From contig VYZI01000237.1 of assembly GCA_013397695.1 (NCBI GenBank), forward strand, positions 288,169 to 352,168: a stretch of 64,000 bases of DNA, read 5' to 3'. The notes beneath the pieces are model-generated. The model was not told where the DNA came from. It ran no database searches and was given only the letters and a program-made list of their open reading frames with translations. This document shows positions 49,162 to 61,700 of the stretch, piece after piece. Made by a program: the position numbers and the translations under genes. How positions within the stretch are numbered: position 1 is the stretch's first letter; every line of letters begins with the position of its first letter. The DNA comes from Centropus unirufus (lineage: Eukaryota; Chordata; Aves; Cuculiformes; Centropidae).

Positions 49162-52100
49162 ATAACATTTTTTGAAGAGTCAGTGTGATGATTTCTGTAG
49201 TGTAACCTCACTTCCGCCTGTAGAAATGTAACAAACAAAAAGGAAAATACCCAAGAGATAGCACTTAAATCCCATTTTTCATGATGTGTAATACCTGGTT
49301 CCTCAAACAAAAACAGTGATGGATGGTAACTGTTCAAAACAGGTTTCTTTTCCAATTGTTTTCTGCCACTGAATTTAATAATACCTCATTATTCATCACT
49401 AGTTCCTTTTTGCAAATGATGAGTTCTGGAAATTAACTGCCTAGTGTGACTGTCGAACTACTAGTGTGTTCACATAGCCTTCAGCACTAGTTTTAATGAC
49501 AAGACAATTTCAAACCTAGTTTATCTAGAATATCAGATTGTAGTAAATATTCGTTTTCCAAAATTCCTATTCTCACAAAGGATCTAAGTTTTCTGTCTAA
49601 AGCTACCAGATCCTGGTAGCAACACCTAATCAGTGCCCAAGTCTGTCTAACTTAGGACCTTTTTCCAATGATCTTGGAGGAACCTTGGCTGCATAAAACA
49701 TGAAAATAAGAATTATTTGTTGGTTTCTTTCCAGTAAGAATCAAGATGACTTCTAGTAGGCAGTATGGACACTACCTAGTAACAAGTATTGCACAAGTAT
49801 TACCCAAGAGAGATATTTTTCCTACCAGTATTACTGTGTGATGTAGCTGGCACAGATGTTTGACTGCCTTGCATGATAGGATAGACAGGGAATTTGGGAA
49901 ATTTGGGAAAGAGGTTAGTCATGTCTCAGTTAAAAGTAGATAGTATCTGGAATACAGCGATGCTGGCTGGGATGTAAATGTAACTTAGGAATGAATGAAT
50001 GAAAAAGTTTTCCTTTTGCTGGAATTTTCACAGGCAATTTGTAAAACCGTCTGAAATCAGCCCAATTTCTAATGCCAGATACTGATCTCATTGTCAAGGG
50101 AAGGTGAATGGTTTTCATCTGTAAACCTATGTTCCAGACAATATGTACTTCCCAACCTACATATTTAGCTCTAACAAAGAAGACAGCTTCTGACTAAAGG
50201 GCATCTTTAGTAAGAACAGGAAAAGTCAACTAATAAGAGAAAGAAATTTAAATAAAAGAAAAGAAAAAGAAAAGGAAATTCTTTGAAGTCACTAAACTTA
50301 TTTTACTTTCTTTCCTTTTTCTTTGTGCTGGTAGTGTTCTAGTAGAAATTCCCAAAGGGCTTGTGATTTGAAGACGCACGTTCTGCCTCTTTGTTGCAAG
50401 CTACTACATGGGGTACACCCAGAGTGACCCAAGATGGGATAAAAAGATATTTTCCATTCCATTACCCTTAATCCTGGCTCTTCAAGAGGTATTACTGATG
50501 ACACCATGCCAAACATAGCACATAATGAACCTTATGAATCATAGTCATTGCTCCTCTGGGGTAAAGGCACAGTACAAAGGTTATCGTATATATTAACTAC
50601 TTCAGTGATTCAGGTCTTAATTATGAGGAAGAAGACTTGGATGGTCACTTGAACGTTTGCCTTTTCATATCTATAAGAGCTTACTGATTCTTCAAGCATC
50701 AAAGACCTTATACACAAGGTAGATCCAGTTCTCTTCCTAGTAAAGCCAATGAGAATTTATCACTGGTCTCAATAAAAGGAACGTAGGAGAACAGCTTTAT
50801 CATGACCATCTCCAAAGCTGACTCAGTTGAAAAGGAAGAAAGAGCTGCATACATCCTGTGTGTTAACTTACACTGATGCTTTGTTAGCTTTCATTCCTCA
50901 GTTGCTTGTGCCCTGAAGGAGATACCTTCTCTGATATGGTCTTTTGAACTCTGTTTTCCTTACCATGTGGCCAGTACACCAAGGCAAGAGATCTGCAGGA
51001 GATCTCAGAGCTCTCTGTTCCTGAAAAACACTTTTTGCACAGCATCAGAAGAGAAAGTAAAGAAAATTTGTTACAACTTGATACAAAATTCTACATTTAT
51101 GATCATCTATATATTACCTATTTTATATATCATAGTTTACTTTTACAAGTTATCTGACCTTGATGCAATGAAAATTGGAACCTCAGAAAAATGGTTGAAT
51201 TTAGATGACATTTTCTAAATGAGAAGTTGGTCACATAGGTTGAATATTAAAAAAAAAAAAGTGTACTGTGGGATGCTATTCTTATCCCTCTTTTTCATCT
51301 TTCCCAAAATACAAATCAACACCTATGAATGGGTTTCGTCTTTTCTTTTCTTTCTCTTTAATAGAAAAAAAAATCTTTTCTTTCCTTTTTAGATTTTACT
51401 ATGGGAAATAAAAATAGAAAAAAAAAGTAAAAACCTCTTCCTGTTCCCCTCAAAGGCTTGTTGATGAAGATATATATTTTATATATAGAGCTCAATACAG
51501 AAAGGAAAGGAGTTCAAAGCCAGGACTGGTTAAGCATCCTCATCTCTGCTCCATTAAAAGTACTTTGTATGTAAACTTAATTTTTTTTGAATGAAATATC
51601 AAGGTTTGAACCACTTTTATGTGGGACAGTCCATAGTAGAATATATTTTGAAAATTTTGTCCTGTAGTTGAAAGGCACCACAATTTTGTCTTTCATTGTG
51701 ACTAGAAGCATGAGCTCATATATCCCAGAATGCACATTCAGGCACCTCTCATGATGCAAACCATTCAGGCAATGGGCTCTGCTTCTACATAGAGAAAAAA
51801 ATGAAAATAATTCTCAATCAGAATTTGAATCACTGCGGAATGTCAGCAAGTTTGTGATCCGGTCTACTGAAAACAAATGCTTCATATCAAATTTTCTATG
51901 TATTTACTGACACCAGTAAAAGCAGAACAGGGAACACTGTCTGAACAAGAATCCCATTTTTGAAGAATGTGCATTAAAATGTGTCTCAGCTGGCAGGGGA
52001 ATCTGAGCAGTGGCTGCATTCCTGCAGTCAGCCCCTCGGCTTTTTATCTATCCCAGATAAATAAAGATGAAGTAAGATTGTCACCACCACAAAATCCTTC

Positions 52101-52653
52101 CTCCTGACCATGATGCCAAATGATTGACTTAAATAAATTGAAAATGATTAAAATCTGTCACTGTTTGGATACTTCCTCCCCCTCAGTTAAATACACTGGA
52201 AGAGAACCAGTTCACTTGACTTAAGGACCAACCTGAGGGATTCATCACACCTAACATTGCAAGGAGGACTCATCTCCATATTCAGACTCCTTTCTGCTTA
52301 TTTACACGTAAGGAGCTACATGAGAGATTAACCTCACCCTAGAGGAGGCACATCAGTCGTGGCAGGGTTCCCTAATAGGAAGATTCATCCCTCATCTAGA
52401 AGAGAGATGTAGGCTTTCCAAAGTGTTTTGGATGGGGGTGAACTCGTGGGTTTCAAAGGTGAAGCAAACAATAGACCATAGAGGAACAGAAAGCAAAATA
52501 AAAAATAGATAATGAGATTAACCTTTCTCCAAAAGCGCAAAAATGCAAGCATTTAAAAGACATCTAAAATATACAGTTGCTTTCTGAAAATTACATTTCA
52601 ACATGAGGAGAAGTCACAGTGATGTGAGAATATTCTGAAAGGAAATAAAGGAA
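49162..52653. other. Intergenic, nothing identified
   Basis: AT-rich, with A/G-rich and T/C-rich patches near 50,250-50,280 and 51,340-51,430. No coding similarity or named repeat seen. Confidence 0.5.
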
Positions 52654-52700
52654 TACTATTATTATTATTATTATTATTATTANTTATTATTATTATTATA
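52654..52700. repeat. (ATT)n trinucleotide microsatellite with an N
   Basis: About 15 ATT units interrupted by an N at 52,683, where the phase shifts by one base or more. The true length is uncertain. Confidence 0.95.
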
Positions 52701-55700
52701 ACTGACATGATCTTACCAAAAGATACTGCATTTCTGATATGGATAGTTAATACCAGAGAATTATATCTACTTACAAGAAGAGACTGAATAAAAGCATGCA
52801 TAGCAATGAATGATTTAGGGGTAGCAAAAGACAAAGCTACAGCACAAGTCTAATGAGACTGTCAATGAAATCAAATAGTGGCAAATTTAACATTCTGGCA
52901 TTGGATTTTTTTTAGATGATTTATGGTCAGTGGAATTTGTGCTCTCAGCAGTACTATGTGGACTATATTGACCCTCAAAGTGGGACTGAGTCATTGCAAG
53001 GATAACAAGAATAGCAAGAAAAATTCTAGTGTATAAGAACAAAAAAAGTCTATTGTTGGGGATTCTGAACCTTGTCTTCCAGACATTTAATATTTCTTTA
53101 AATAATAAGAAGCCAGAAAAGATTTTATTGTGGTGACAGTTTACTGCATTTGTCTACTCTCTTTTTTGTGTTCTATTTTTTTTCTTTTCTTTTTCTTTTT
53201 TTCCACCTGCTTCTCAGCAGGACACACTAACCCAAATGATGTTGTCTCATGCCATGGATGCACAGCTCTGGATCCTGTCTTAAAGCATTTATCCCCAGTC
53301 TAGTGCTAAAGAGTTTCAAAGTGTTTTTTTGCATGTGGGTGAATTGTAGAGGGTGTTCAGACCCTCAGTGGGAATCAGATCCTTCGTTTCTTCTCCAGCC
53401 ACTTTCCCATCCCTTTTCTAAAATAATGATTGCCCTTGAGATCTAATATTAAGTTGTATATCAAGGAGTAGTGGTCAGGATTTGGTGACTGTTACAGCAT
53501 AATATCAGATGCTGCAGTACTATGTTATAGAGCATCATAAATTGCAGAGCTGCGTTAAAAACTATTATTTTCCATTGTATCCAACAAAACTTTAAGGCAC
53601 TTTGTATGTTCTTACATAGTGCAGCTTTCTATTTTAAAAAGGATATAAAATTGGATAGACATATTAGTGAACTGATGATAAAGTAGAAATCGAAAACATT
53701 GCGATGGATAAATTCTGGGGACGGAGTTTGCTTGTACTGACATACACCTAGAAAGACCTCAGATAGAATTACAATCCTGTACTATGGCCTGTGTAGTCAA
53801 AGGGTCAACTTGCGATGGGTACCACTCTGTTCTCCTTATCCAGAAAGAAGTCTGCCTAAAGTGATTTCGATCCCAACATGAGAACAAAGGGACAAAGAAT
53901 GAATGGAAACAGGTTAGGAGTAGGTGCATGAGGACCACTAGGTACCAGAAAGTGGTCCATAGTTGTTCAGGCCTGTGTTTCTGCGCAACAGCACTCCCAC
54001 TAATGCTAAATCTTTTTTCATGGACACCACACCAGGAATGGTTTCCAAAGCCGAGAGGGCATGGCATTTTCTCAGATATCTGGGGTGTGCTGCAGAGTTA
54101 TTCCAAAGGATGTCAAAAGTCCAGAAGAAAACTGCAGGTGGACTTCATCGGCTGAAGACTGCCTCTCAAAATCAAAATGAAGGATGTTACAACTAGGAAG
54201 AGCCCAGGCCTGGTTTTGGTTGAGGAGACTAGGAAATACTATTGCATCATGGAGACAGAGATGCAAAAACGTCTAGGTAAGATTGAGGCCCAAAGAAGTA
54301 TCTTTCAGAGACCACATAAAAGTAGCAGCTGAATTTTTATTTATAAATAAGGGGACCAGCAAAGTGGAGGCTGTCTTCTCTGTAGATACCTTATACTAGT
54401 AGAAACTGTGAGTGTGTACACAAGAAATGTTTACCATATATGGATTTACTTTCTTAGATTTTTTCCATAAATATCAGCACTGGCCACTTTTTTTCAGACA
54501 GGGTATGATCGTTTATATCTTATGCTGTGCACACTGCGCAGTGAATGATCTCATATCCATTCAGTGACATTTTCTTATTGATTTTGAAGAATGTGATGGA
54601 AAAGGTTTTATGTTTCTTGCCTTGTGGGTGCAATGTCTTTGAGGACAGGTGGCATTACAATTAAAAGCTTTTTTTATTAAATGGGTGAAAAATCTGAGAT
54701 CAAAATTCTTGAAAGTTGGAGTAAAAAAGAGAGATTGAGGGCTAAAAATATAATTTTCCTTCTGTACATATTTCTTATCTTGGCAAGTTCAAAATCTGCT
54801 ATTTAATTCAGTTTAACTTATTCCGTGAATCTAGATAGTCCTCTCTGAAGTAGCCAAGATGTGGGAAGAAAACCGCCAGATGTTAATGCTGTGTTTCTAA
54901 CTGATCATATCTGCTGAAATTGAGGTCCAGAGGAGTTTTTATTTTAGAAGTTGAAAGAACAGAATCGGTATTCATCTTTCCTTTTGACATTTTGTTGAGG
55001 CCAACCTTTCCATCGTATCTTTCCATTTTGCTTGGAGGTATGACAAAAAACTTCTGTTCTGATGGCCTCAGGACTCCAAAGTCAAAAGGCTACAATTTAT
55101 TCAGCAAATCCCTTCACCACAACGTTTAAGAGGATCTTGGATACATGAATCCAAGAGGATCTGAGTATATCAGACACCTTGTTCCCATTTAGTAACTGGT
55201 GGGCATTCGCTCTGTCCAGTTGGCATTGAGAAATCCCTCCTATATGAGTTAAGCCTATGTGGCATTCATATGCTTTGGGTAGGACTTGATAAAGAATTTC
55301 CCTTCACTCATGGAAGTCAAGAGCTGGGAGTCACCTCAGGTAGAGCAAAAATTCAAGCACTTACATTAGAAACCTTGTCTCTCCTGGTAGCTAGTGGAGA
55401 GATGGAGAGATAAAGTCAGGGTAATGTGTCATACAGCAATGTAAAAATGATACAAGCTCCCTCTGGCAGAGCGATGATGCTTTCAGAACCTTTGGGCACA
55501 TGCATCTAGAAATGGGTAGGTTAAATTTGAAATCCATGCCATGTTAAGCATTCAGAGAGCTGACTCTACTTTCTGTTTTACGCATCAACGATCATTTTCA
55601 GACCTGGGATGTTTGACTGGATCTACACAGAGCAATGAAATGCATGAACACGGGACTTTGCAAATGCAGCTCCATTATTTTATTTCACATCACTGTCCCC

Positions 55701-55715
55701 CAAAGAGAGAAAATA
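52701..55715. other. Intergenic, nothing identified
   Basis: AT-rich with a T/C-rich run at about 53,161-53,202. Frames at 53,759-54,196 are open on both strands but without recognisable similarity. Confidence 0.5.
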
Positions 55716-55777
55716 CATGCACACTTATTTTCTTTATTTGACAAATCTTTAATTAGAAAATCATTCTTTTCTTTATT
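55716..55777 (-). terminator. Candidate minus-strand poly(A) signal cluster
   Basis: On the minus strand AATAAA occurs at 55,777-55,772 and again at 55,738-55,733. The second is followed by a GU-rich GTGTGCATGT at about 55,726-55,716. The arrangement is typical of an mRNA 3' end, but AATAAA is frequent by chance in AT-rich DNA. Confidence 0.25.
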
Positions 55778-58700
55778 ACAAAATTTCACAGGCTGATAAA
55801 TTTTGTTAGGTTACAGAGAGAATATCTTTTTCTATGAACCTAATAAAAAAGTTAAAATAAATAACAGCATTGATCCGATTATCTCTCCACCCTACTATTT
55901 TACCCATTACAAAAAAAGCCTATAGTCATCAACTTTTATTTAAAAATCATAGATGTATATTGCAACCTTTTATGACTTCAAGTGATGATATTAATATTTG
56001 ATGAATTATTAATTATTTTCTTTGACTGACTTGCAGGAGTGGAAATGCAGCAAGCTTGGATCTAAACCCATACATGGAATTTTAATGTTATGAACTCAGC
56101 AAAACAACTATCTGCAGGGGAGCACATAGTCCAATTTACTAATTACAACACTGCCTTTTAAAAAGAAAAATACAAGTATTAATTAGTATTAAAATGTTAA
56201 ATTTGATTACACAGTAAAGCTTGCAATTTTACAGTTTTTGCACCAGAGTGCTGCTGACACTGTGCTGGTGTGTTGTGCCATGAGGTGTGAGCATGCCTAA
56301 GAACCAGGACACTCCAGCTGAACACCATAGGGCTTTCATTCACACCATACTAGCATGAAGAGACTTTGACTAAAAGTGCAAGGCTGTAACCTGGACATTT
56401 TTATTGACCTGCATTAAATGACATGATCACTACTTAACTCAACCATGCATTGGCATGCGAGGGTACTTGAAGAAAAGCCCAGAGTTTGTTTATTATATGT
56501 TTACAAAGCAGCTGCTTCCCTGGAAAGTACTGTCCAAGCGATGAAATGAAACCTCACATGAAAAATGAATATACAGTATCTACATTAACTTATATTCCTC
56601 ATTAAAATTATGAACAGTTTATCATTTGTATCTAATTAATAGAACAGAGCCCAAAGTCTGGGATTTTGTATCTATTTTGCATAGTCCGTTTAATACCCGG
56701 TATTTTCTTGCTTGCATGATTAGAGTCTAAGAAAACAGTTAAATAAATACACAATCATTTACATAATGTCACACTTTATTTAAAGCATTTTGAAGCTTAA
56801 ATGATGAAAAGAGGACTGGGTAAATTACTTGGCAAACTGCACATAATTTATTACTACACTGAGTAAGTATATTACACTATCTAAAGTAGTCACTGTTAAA
56901 TTACCAGATTTTAGACAGTGCCCAGATAATTTTCTGTGATTTTGCCCTCCCTGCCTCCAAGCTACAAATAAGTATACAATTTTAACACTAGATTTTGGTA
57001 GAAGCCCTACAGAAAATAATTGTTGTTACCCCAAGGTCAGGATCAGCAATTAATATGGCAATAATGCAGGTCTTCTTGTTAGACCCTTCACTGCTGATTC
57101 CTCTGTACACATCCATACCTCTTCTGAGGTGCATTTGTAAAAAAATTCTCAGATTTCTCTCTCAGGAAGGTTGTTTCAAAGCCCACTGATTCTCATAAAG
57201 ATGTTCTTCTTGCTAGGCTTCAGGCAGGTCTTGTAAGTGCCTCATTCTGATCTTTGTAGCTTTCCTGCCACTCCCTGGGAATAAGTTTTTCTAGGTTTTT
57301 GGCTGTACCCGTTGTTCTGTCTGTTGGCTGCTATCCTTAGAGTAGATTTACTCCAAAGAAATCCCTTCAGAATCACAGAGGACTTTTTGACCTCACCTCC
57401 ACAATGTCAACATCTATGCCTAAACTAGGCTGTCCAAGCTTCCTTTCTCATCAACACAAAGAAGTAGGTATTTTTAGGGTACAATTAATTTGCCTTCATT
57501 TTTTTTTCTCCAGCTTTGTTATGATACAAGGGATTGTGTCCAGGAAATGCCCACATCTGTCAATTGGCCAAATGTGAATTCTACAAATGTCCTTATTTTG
57601 GTCAGTAGAATCCCAGGTTCTTATGTTGGTGTCTTGCTTCATATTTATAATCCTGGGTGCGAGGTTTTAAAAGGAGTTATTTACTTGTGAACTGAGATCA
57701 AGGTCAGACAAAGTTTAATTGCAGAAGCCAGTGAGGTTGTTTGGTTCAAACATAATGAACAGTCAGATTTTAACTCTTTCTATTTTTTTTTTAAAACTGC
57801 CACCATGAAATTGCACATGGGTTCCCAACTGCACGATTTTCTGGAGGATAAATTTGTCTTAGTAAGAAAACATAGCTGGATAGGAGATTCCATCAAGAAA
57901 ATAAAATTAAATTGGTGCCTATTTTTTTTTTTTGCTAAGTGATCATCATTAAAAGAATCAACATTGTGGTGCGCATATGGTTTGGCTAAACATATGGGTG
58001 CATTTCCGACTCTTCCATATGCTTCAAAATGCTGAATGTTTCGTAACTACAAATACCGTATACTAAAAAAAAACACAGACAGGTCTTGCATATTGGAGCT
58101 TTTGAGATTAATGAGACTGGATGTGCCGGTGTTCAATTTCAAACAACAATAGAAGAGTTTTGAGTTGAGAAGGTAACTTCATGTCACAATACTGTCGCCC
58201 TTCCTAATTTCTATCGGGATGTTAAAAAGGAACAAAGAAACGTGAAGATAGAATAAATCAGAAATCATGACAACATGTCTTCTTTGTCCTGAAAATATCA
58301 TTAATAACTGAAGGGGTATGGGGAAAGATTTGGACTCAAAATGTGAGATTGATGGAAGTGGTGTTGCCCAGGGGATTATATTATATTTCAGTCAAGTATT
58401 ACCAATAATTTCAGAAATAGCCCACTCTTGTCCTCTGTTAGCTGATGCAAAAAACCTGATGAAGTGAAAAGGAGTCCAAATGGCTGTTCAGGAAGCACTC
58501 AACACACTCCCCTTACGAGAATATAATCTAAATTATTTTACAAAAGTATTGTGTACTTTAACACCCAGTGGTAAACTAATATTGGGAAAAGCAGGAGCAC
58601 TGAAACACAAAGCAAGAGGTTTCTCCTTTATGGTGTACATTGCATTCTGTTTGAATGATGAATGAGATGCCACACATTGCAATGCATGTGCTGAGACAGC

Positions 58701-61700
58701 AGAACCATTTGCCAATTCATACTATAAATCTTCATTCTCACGGAGCATGAACTAAACTGTAGGCCATGAGCTAGCAGAATCTACCATTTGATTACAAACA
58801 GCTGTTTAAATATATATACAGACATATAAAATAAATGAATAATTTATTTACACTTGGCAATAAAACATGAGGCTGCTCATCCATTATTTATTCCTGTGGT
58901 GGAAATCAAGGATACGAATGCAAAATTTCACTGAAACCTTACTTGCTTTTGCTACACAACACTAAGTTCTGAAATAAAATCCCTGGTGTCCCCATCCTTT
59001 CTTAAATTTTGATCCAGAGCAACCAGTAAAACTGCTTCACAGGTGGGAAAACACATGGTACTCCTTGCCCTGGCTTTCAAGCAGAGGAGAAATGGTATCT
59101 TCCTCCATTATTTTTGCTATCAGCTATTTTTTCAGTTTTTTTTTTCCTTTTGAGTACATGCAGCCCTTTTACCCACCCCTCTCAAGGAAAGAAACATTTG
59201 TGATTCCAGCCCAATAATTATTGTATCCTTCTATGCAGAGAAAAGTGTTTATACATGACTTACAGCCACTGAAAAGTGATCATGTGAATATAACACCATG
59301 GGCAATGTGCCAAAGCAGAAAGATGTGCACATAGAGGAGGACATGAATATCTTTCAAAGAGGTATAATCTCTCACAGGACAAAATAATTTGGTGTACTCC
59401 CTTAGCCCAAATTCTTACAACTCCTTCAAGAAGCTGCTCATGCAAATTACCAGTCTCACAATGTCTTCTGATTCTATTGCTATTTACCCCTCCTACTCCG
59501 TTTCTATCTTCTGTATCTTCCTTCACCTCCTCAATACACTCTTCACTGTGTGATCTGGCTGATCATGCTTTGTCTCTGTTCTGGTTATGTCAAGACATTA
59601 TATTTCCAGGACTGGTAGTCCAAGATCACATAAAAAGCAAGAAATTTCTGATGTGCTTTTATCCAAGGTCTCAGATCTGGCTCGTCACTCTCCAGAAATT
59701 TTGAATTCTTTTGTTCCTATTCATCTTTGAGAAATTAATGGTATCTGGGCATCATAAACCAAGAACAATACATCACATGGTAAGTTTTCTCTCTCCTATT
59801 TCTGACAACCCTATGGATGCATTTAATTTATCAGCAAGTTTCTCAGATCCCTGTGGTCTATGCAATCCCCTCATATTTCAAAGGTTTAAATTTATGATGC
59901 TAACTATGCCAGAGATGCCTGTATATATATATTCTTGATAGTGTCACTTGGTGTAGGACTAGTTTTTCTCTTCTGTCTGCTTTATTCAATTAAAAAGTAG
60001 GCTCCTATTTTGCTTAGCTCTATGTAAACTTTATTGAGTTTCAAGACACAGTGAAAAATTTAATTTTTCTTGGCTTACTTGGGTAAAACCAATGACTTGA
60101 CATGCTTTGTTCTGCTCTTACTTAAGTGGTTTTCAGCTTCTGACATCAAGCATTCAGGTCCAGTCATTCTCAAAGTTCCAAACAGAAGTCAGAAGCACAA
60201 AACAAGAGGGTACATTTTTATACCTAGTCCCAAATTCCAGTGAGTGAAACCAAATCCCTAGATCGTGATTGTCTCCACTTAGGAATGACCTAAATGGCAT
60301 AGGTATGGTTTATTTCTCAGATAAGAAACTGTAATTTTAAAGTGTAATCTAAAGATTATGGCTGCATGCTGAATGCTCTTAAGTTATCAGTGAGATTTCT
60401 GAAACAATTCCTGCTGACCTGAGAAGTATCAGGACAGCGCAGGGCACCTGAGGAACCAAGGGGAGGAGGGAAACATGAATATTAAAAAGCCCTCATTTGT
60501 AGGGCTTCTCTGCTTCAGCTCACTCATGAGGGGATTTTGTTTAATTTTGCCCCAGATTTGTATGCTTCTTGCCTTCACTCCACTTACATGCAATTTCCAC
60601 AGATATATTCTGTCCATTTTCCAAAGAATTTTCATTTTGAACACTTAAACCGGGACAATATTTTTGCTTGGACTTATCATCCAGAGCAAAGAGCTGCTAG
60701 TTTTGAGTAGCTGATCATGCAAGTAGGCTAGCTTGGGCGGAGTTCTACATAATGTGATTGATTTCAATGAGTCTCTGCTTGAATCTAGGATTGAGTCGTT
60801 TCTTTCGTTAAATGAAAGTAGAGGGTTAAGACATCAAAGGAATTTTGGCAACATTTTTCTAAAAGAGCTTCTGTAAATCGACTTCACCTGCATTAGTAGC
60901 GAGACCTATAAGTTAGATTATTAAAAAATAATTAATTTTTAAAATATTAATACATTTGTAACTGATTTTGATTCCTATTTTCTTCTGCAATGCATTCAGC
61001 AAAAGCAGTGAAACTTATTTGGGCTATTTCCATTTTATTTCTAGGCAATTTTTTGGGGGGTTCCTAATAACCCTGAAATGGCAAGGATATTCAAGCACAT
61101 TGAAGGATTTTTAAGTCTCTGATTAGATATCCTTTACTGAGTAAAAAAAGTGATGAAAGTACAAGCTCTGTAAACCGAGCCTCTTGAAGTTCTCAGTCTG
61201 GGGAGCTCCAAGGCAATCTCAAAGGTACTGTGCAGCCCGGCTTCTCAATGGCTTTACAGTGATGAAAGTATGTTTCTGTTACACTTTTAAGAGCAGTGAG
61301 CCTCAATAGGAGCTAAGCACCATCTTTAAGTTTCTCTTAAAATATCTGTCTCATTTCCTAATTTTTATAGACATTGGTGACCTTGGATCATTAGGGATGC
61401 ATGGAGGTTGTTTACACTTCTATCAGTGTTTCAAGGGAGTTTCTATTACAATGGAACCTCTATTTTGGTTCACCCATGTCTATTTATAGCAAGCCAACAA
61501 ATGATTAAATTTCCAGGAACCAGCTGTCAAGGGATAACTTTTTAGATGTTTTGAGCAGGAGATCCTTTACATTTCTATGGCCTTAAGAGAGCTACTCCTC
61601 TGGAGACTCCTCAGAGGAATTAAAAATAGAAACTTGGTTGATTGAGAATGTAAATGGAAAGTTTTGCTGAGGAGGTGAGTTATTTGTGGCCAAGATGACA

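Noticed and set aside
48833..49355. Frames of up to 130 codons across the (GAGAA)n tract
   Set aside because: They are read-through of the simple repeat (LLFSS or REEKR units) and not genes.
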